This document shows, in pieces, positions 33,196-35,186 of a stretch of DNA of 35,186 nt. The position numbers and the translations under genes are program-made. Source of the stretch: Herbinix sp. (GTDB lineage Bacteria; Bacillota; Clostridia; Lachnospirales; Lachnospiraceae). Location: contig JAQZBA010000003.1 in assembly GCA_029239365.1 (NCBI GenBank), positions 1-35,186 on the forward strand, read 5' to 3'. The notes under the pieces were generated by a model, which was not told where the DNA came from, made no database searches, and saw only the letters and a list, made by a program, of their open reading frames with translations. The first letter of the stretch is position 1. Each line of letters starts with the position of its first letter.

Positions 33196-33474
33196 TTACT
33201 TTGAACTATTCCCCTGATTCAAATCGCTCTCAATGTAAAAACGTAACAATTCTTCAATAATCTCGTCGCGTTCAACCTTCATAATTAGGCTTCGAGCCCC
33301 TTTATGACTCGTTATGTAGGTCGGATCACCGGACATAACATACCCTACGATTTGATTTACCGGATTATAACCCTTTTCTGTAAGAGCAGAATACACCGTA
33401 CGAATGACATCACCGACGATAACTTCTGTATCCTTTTGCACCTTGAAATACTGTGTATTGTTTAATTTTTGCAT
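33196..33474 (-). CDS. IreB family regulatory phosphoprotein
   Basis: 92 residues, full length for the family (DUF965). It shows GDVIRTVYSALTEKGYNPVNQIVGYVMSGDPTYITSH in its core segments, with the N-terminal Thr (TQYF near residue 7) that Enterococcus IreK phosphorylates in IreB. IreB is a negative regulator of cephalosporin tolerance there. The gene stands first of the block. The 190 bases between it and ruvX hold no gene I can support. The site GGAAGTG lies 6 bases before the ATG. Confidence 0.94.
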   Translation of the reverse strand: MQKLNNTQYFKVQKDTEVIVGDVIRTVYSALTEKGYNPVNQIVGYVMSGDPTYITSHKGARSLIMKVERDEIIEELLRFYIESDLNQGNSSK

Positions 33475-33576
33475 TGAATCACTTCCTTTTCCACCATTTT
33501 CGATAGCTCATCTCATAAGAACCCGATTGTTTATTATATCTATATAATTATATATTAATATATTTAGGTAAAAATT

Positions 33577-34983
33577 TCAATTAATTATTTCACAAAGGAG
33601 TAATTCCTCTGATAAAGTTCCGGTAACCTTACATTCCAGTAATTGGTTTGACAGCTCGGTATCTTCTGAAACCGCTAGTTTCAGGTACCTTTCGTTGTGG
33701 CCGATCTGATAACTCTTACCGTTGATCTCAATCGCCTCTTCAAAAAGAACTTTCTCTATTCTACCCAAGAATAATGCGTGGTATTCCTTTGACATCAAAT
33801 TAGCTAAAGCAATTAATTCATCACTTCTACGGCTCTTCAGCTCTTCCGGTATCTGATCCGTCATAATCGCTGCTTTGGTTCCTGCCCGCTTAGAATATTT
33901 AAAAACATGAATATGAGAAAAGCCAATGCTTTTCACAAATTCCATGGTTTGTCTGAATTCTTCCTCAGTCTCTCCTGGAAAACCTACAATCACATCCGTA
34001 GTAAAGGAGGGATGATCAAAGAACTTACGAATCATCTGAACCCTGTCATAGTATTCAGCCGCACTGTATTTACGGTTCATTCTTGTTAAGACACTATCAC
34101 TTCCGCTTTGTAAGGAGAGGTGAAAATGTGGACAAAACTGTCCTACAGAGGCTATCGCTGTAAGAAATTCCTCTGTAATAATCCTCGGCTCCAATGATCC
34201 CAGACGGATACGCTCCACCCCATCAATTTCTCCGATTTTAACAATCAGCTTAGCAAGAGGCATCTCACCACTCACTCTATTGAAGCTATCCGGATCCTGT
34301 AGCACCACTTCCTCTTCATCCAATTCGGACAACTGCTCTTTCAGTTGTGCTTCCTTCTTAAGTAAATCAGTACCATAAGAGGATATATGGATTCCGGTTA
34401 ATACGATCTCCTTATAACCTTTTTTCGAAAGCTCTGTGATTTCCTGAAGAATATCTTCTTCTTTTCTGCTTCTAACCCTACCTCGCACATAAGGAATGAT
34501 ACAGTAAGAACAGAAACGGTTACAACCGTCTTGAATCTTGATGAAAGTTCTGGTCTTATCCATAGTTGTAACTACATGGAGCTCTTCGTAGTCCATCTCA
34601 TCATTGATGTTAACTACTAATTCTTCCTTTTCATTGCTGCCCCTACACCGCTCTACCATAGTAACGATGTCGGACTTTTTATTATTACCGATCACAAGAT
34701 CAACTGCACTGTCGGCCAGAAGCACCTCTTCTGCAGCTTGGACATAGCATCCGACTGCGGCGATGATCGCCTGAGGGTTTCTATGCTTTGCTTGATGCAG
34801 CATCTGTCGCGACTTACGGTCTGCAATATTTGTTACAGTACAAGTATTTACTACATAGACATCAGCAACATCTTTAAAATCCACGATATCATACCCAGCC
34901 GCTTCAAACATTCCTCTCATTGCCTCGGTTTCATAAGAATTCACCTTACAGCCAAGGCTCAAAAATGCCGCTGTTTTTCTCAT
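33577..34983 (-). CDS. mtaB: tRNA t6A37 methylthiotransferase MtaB
   Basis: 468 residues. The N-terminal cluster cysteines are Cys12 (LGCKVN), Cys48 (NTCTVT) and Cys79 (GCYVQ); the radical-SAM motif is Cys154, Cys158, Cys161 (CNRFCSYC). A C-terminal TRAM-like region follows from about 400. MtaB adds a methylthio group to t6A at position 37 of ANN-reading tRNAs. LGCKVNSYE and the PYVRGRVRSR segment set it apart from MiaB and RimO. An insert of about 45 acidic residues (near 205-245) lies in the radical-SAM part. The start has AAAGGA 10 bases upstream and a promoter at 35017-35045. Confidence 0.95.
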   Translation of the reverse strand: MRKTAAFLSLGCKVNSYETEAMRGMFEAAGYDIVDFKDVADVYVVNTCTVTNIADRKSRQMLHQAKHRNPQAIIAAVGCYVQAAEEVLLADSAVDLVIGNNKKSDIVTMVERCRGSNEKEELVVNINDEMDYEELHVVTTMDKTRTFIKIQDGCNRFCSYCIIPYVRGRVRSRKEEDILQEITELSKKGYKEIVLTGIHISSYGTDLLKKEAQLKEQLSELDEEEVVLQDPDSFNRVSGEMPLAKLIVKIGEIDGVERIRLGSLEPRIITEEFLTAIASVGQFCPHFHLSLQSGSDSVLTRMNRKYSAAEYYDRVQMIRKFFDHPSFTTDVIVGFPGETEEEFRQTMEFVKSIGFSHIHVFKYSKRAGTKAAIMTDQIPEELKSRRSDELIALANLMSKEYHALFLGRIEKVLFEEAIEINGKSYQIGHNERYLKLAVSEDTELSNQLLECKVTGTLSEELLLCEIIN

Positions 34984-35016
34984 TTAATTCAATTTCCTTT
35001 CTAAATTTATAGATAT

Positions 35017-35045
35017 TTGATAACATAGTATATTTACTTATACAA
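35017..35045 (-). promoter_or_regulatory. promoter of mtaB
   Basis: On the minus strand TTGTAT (35040-35045), a 17-base spacer and TATCAA (35017-35022), divergent from the HPr-like gene. Confidence 0.5.
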
Positions 35046-35076
35046 CTTTCTCCCTTTTTTTTATGAACTTTGTATA

Positions 35077-35105
35077 TTGACTTTTATTTAGGTAAATTAT
35101 AGTAT
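35077..35105 (+). promoter_or_regulatory. promoter of the HPr-like gene
   Basis: TTGACT (35077-35082), a 17-base spacer and TAGTAT (35100-35105), then AAAGGAGGAG seven bases before the ATG at 35137. Confidence 0.7.
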
Positions 35106-35136
35106 ATACATATACCGAATAAAGGAGGAGTTATTA

Positions 35137-35186
35137 ATGAAGACAGTAAAGATTTCTTTAAATTCAATTGATAAGGTGAAAGCTTT
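35137..35186 (+). CDS. HPr family phosphocarrier-like protein (cut by window end)
   Basis: Only the first 16 codons and part of the next are present: MKTVKISLNSIDKVKA. They match the start of short HPr-like proteins common in Lachnospiraceae, in which the phospho-accepting His of true HPr is often not conserved; that residue would lie beyond the end here, so it cannot be checked. The ribosome site is very strong. A divergent neighbour of mtaB. Confidence 0.6.
   Translation, partial: MKTVKISLNSIDKVKA

Noticed and set aside
1-35186. tRNA, rRNA, transposase or phage genes
   Set aside because: None recognised on either strand by motif or fold in the intergenic stretches.

Overview
The window looks like a chromosomal segment of a low-GC, spore-forming Clostridia, most likely a Lachnospiraceae member close to Lachnoclostridium/Anaerocolumna. 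The assignment is inferred from AT-rich intergenic DNA, strong GGAGG ribosome binding sites, a sigma-K gene without a pro-sequence, an IreB/RuvX/DUF1292/Fur/RNase J cluster, and a stand-alone HPr-like gene at the right edge. Almost everything reads on the minus strand. The plus-strand genes are a DUF5050 protein (9873), an ABC-F ATPase (15582), a LytTR response regulator (23790) and the cut HPr gene (35137). I see no rRNA, tRNA, CRISPR array, transposase or prophage.

Layout, left to right. 1-6.8 kb: a carbohydrate locus transcribed right to left, with a lipoprotein binding protein, two CUT1 permeases, an RraA-family aldolase-like protein and a large putative glycoside hydrolase. It has intercistronic hairpins and a multi-stem element before the hydrolase. 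No ATPase subunit is present, so a shared one elsewhere is expected. 6.9-13.6 kb: housekeeping genes, namely an HtrA protease, a bifunctional chorismate mutase/prephenate dehydratase, a DUF5050 protein, FolC interrupted by an in-frame TAG, and an RlmI-like rRNA methyltransferase. 13.7-21.4 kb: GtrA-like protein, orphan PilT ATPase divergent from an ABC-F protein, Nudix hydrolase, HAD hydrolase, pirin, a small zinc-ribbon membrane protein and a TtcA-like tRNA thiolase.

21.4-27.1 kb: a cysteine desulfurase preceded by a near-consensus promoter and a long structured leader, probably supplying sulfur to the adjacent TtcA-like protein. Then come sigma-K, an AgrA/AgrC-type regulator and kinase arranged tail to tail with a 17 bp overlap, a 12-bp tandem repeat just upstream of the kinase promoter, and an unrecognised 260-residue protein. 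27.2-35.2 kb: a conserved block in the order (transcription) MtaB, IreB, RuvX, DUF1292, Fur-family regulator, RNase J, MltG-like stub, TrmR-like methyltransferase, U32 peptidase. It resembles the Bacillus yrzL-yrrK-yrzB-yrrL-yrrM-yrrN-yrrO neighbourhood with Fur and RNase J inserted.

Most promising for follow-up: the structured leader of the cysteine desulfurase, the multi-stem element at 2126-2239, the in-frame amber codon in folC, the 12-bp repeat array beside the kinase promoter, the convergent overlapping two-component pair, the arginine in the PilT Walker A motif, and the MltG-like protein that has no catalytic domain. All functional calls come from reading the sequence and recalling families; no database search was run.
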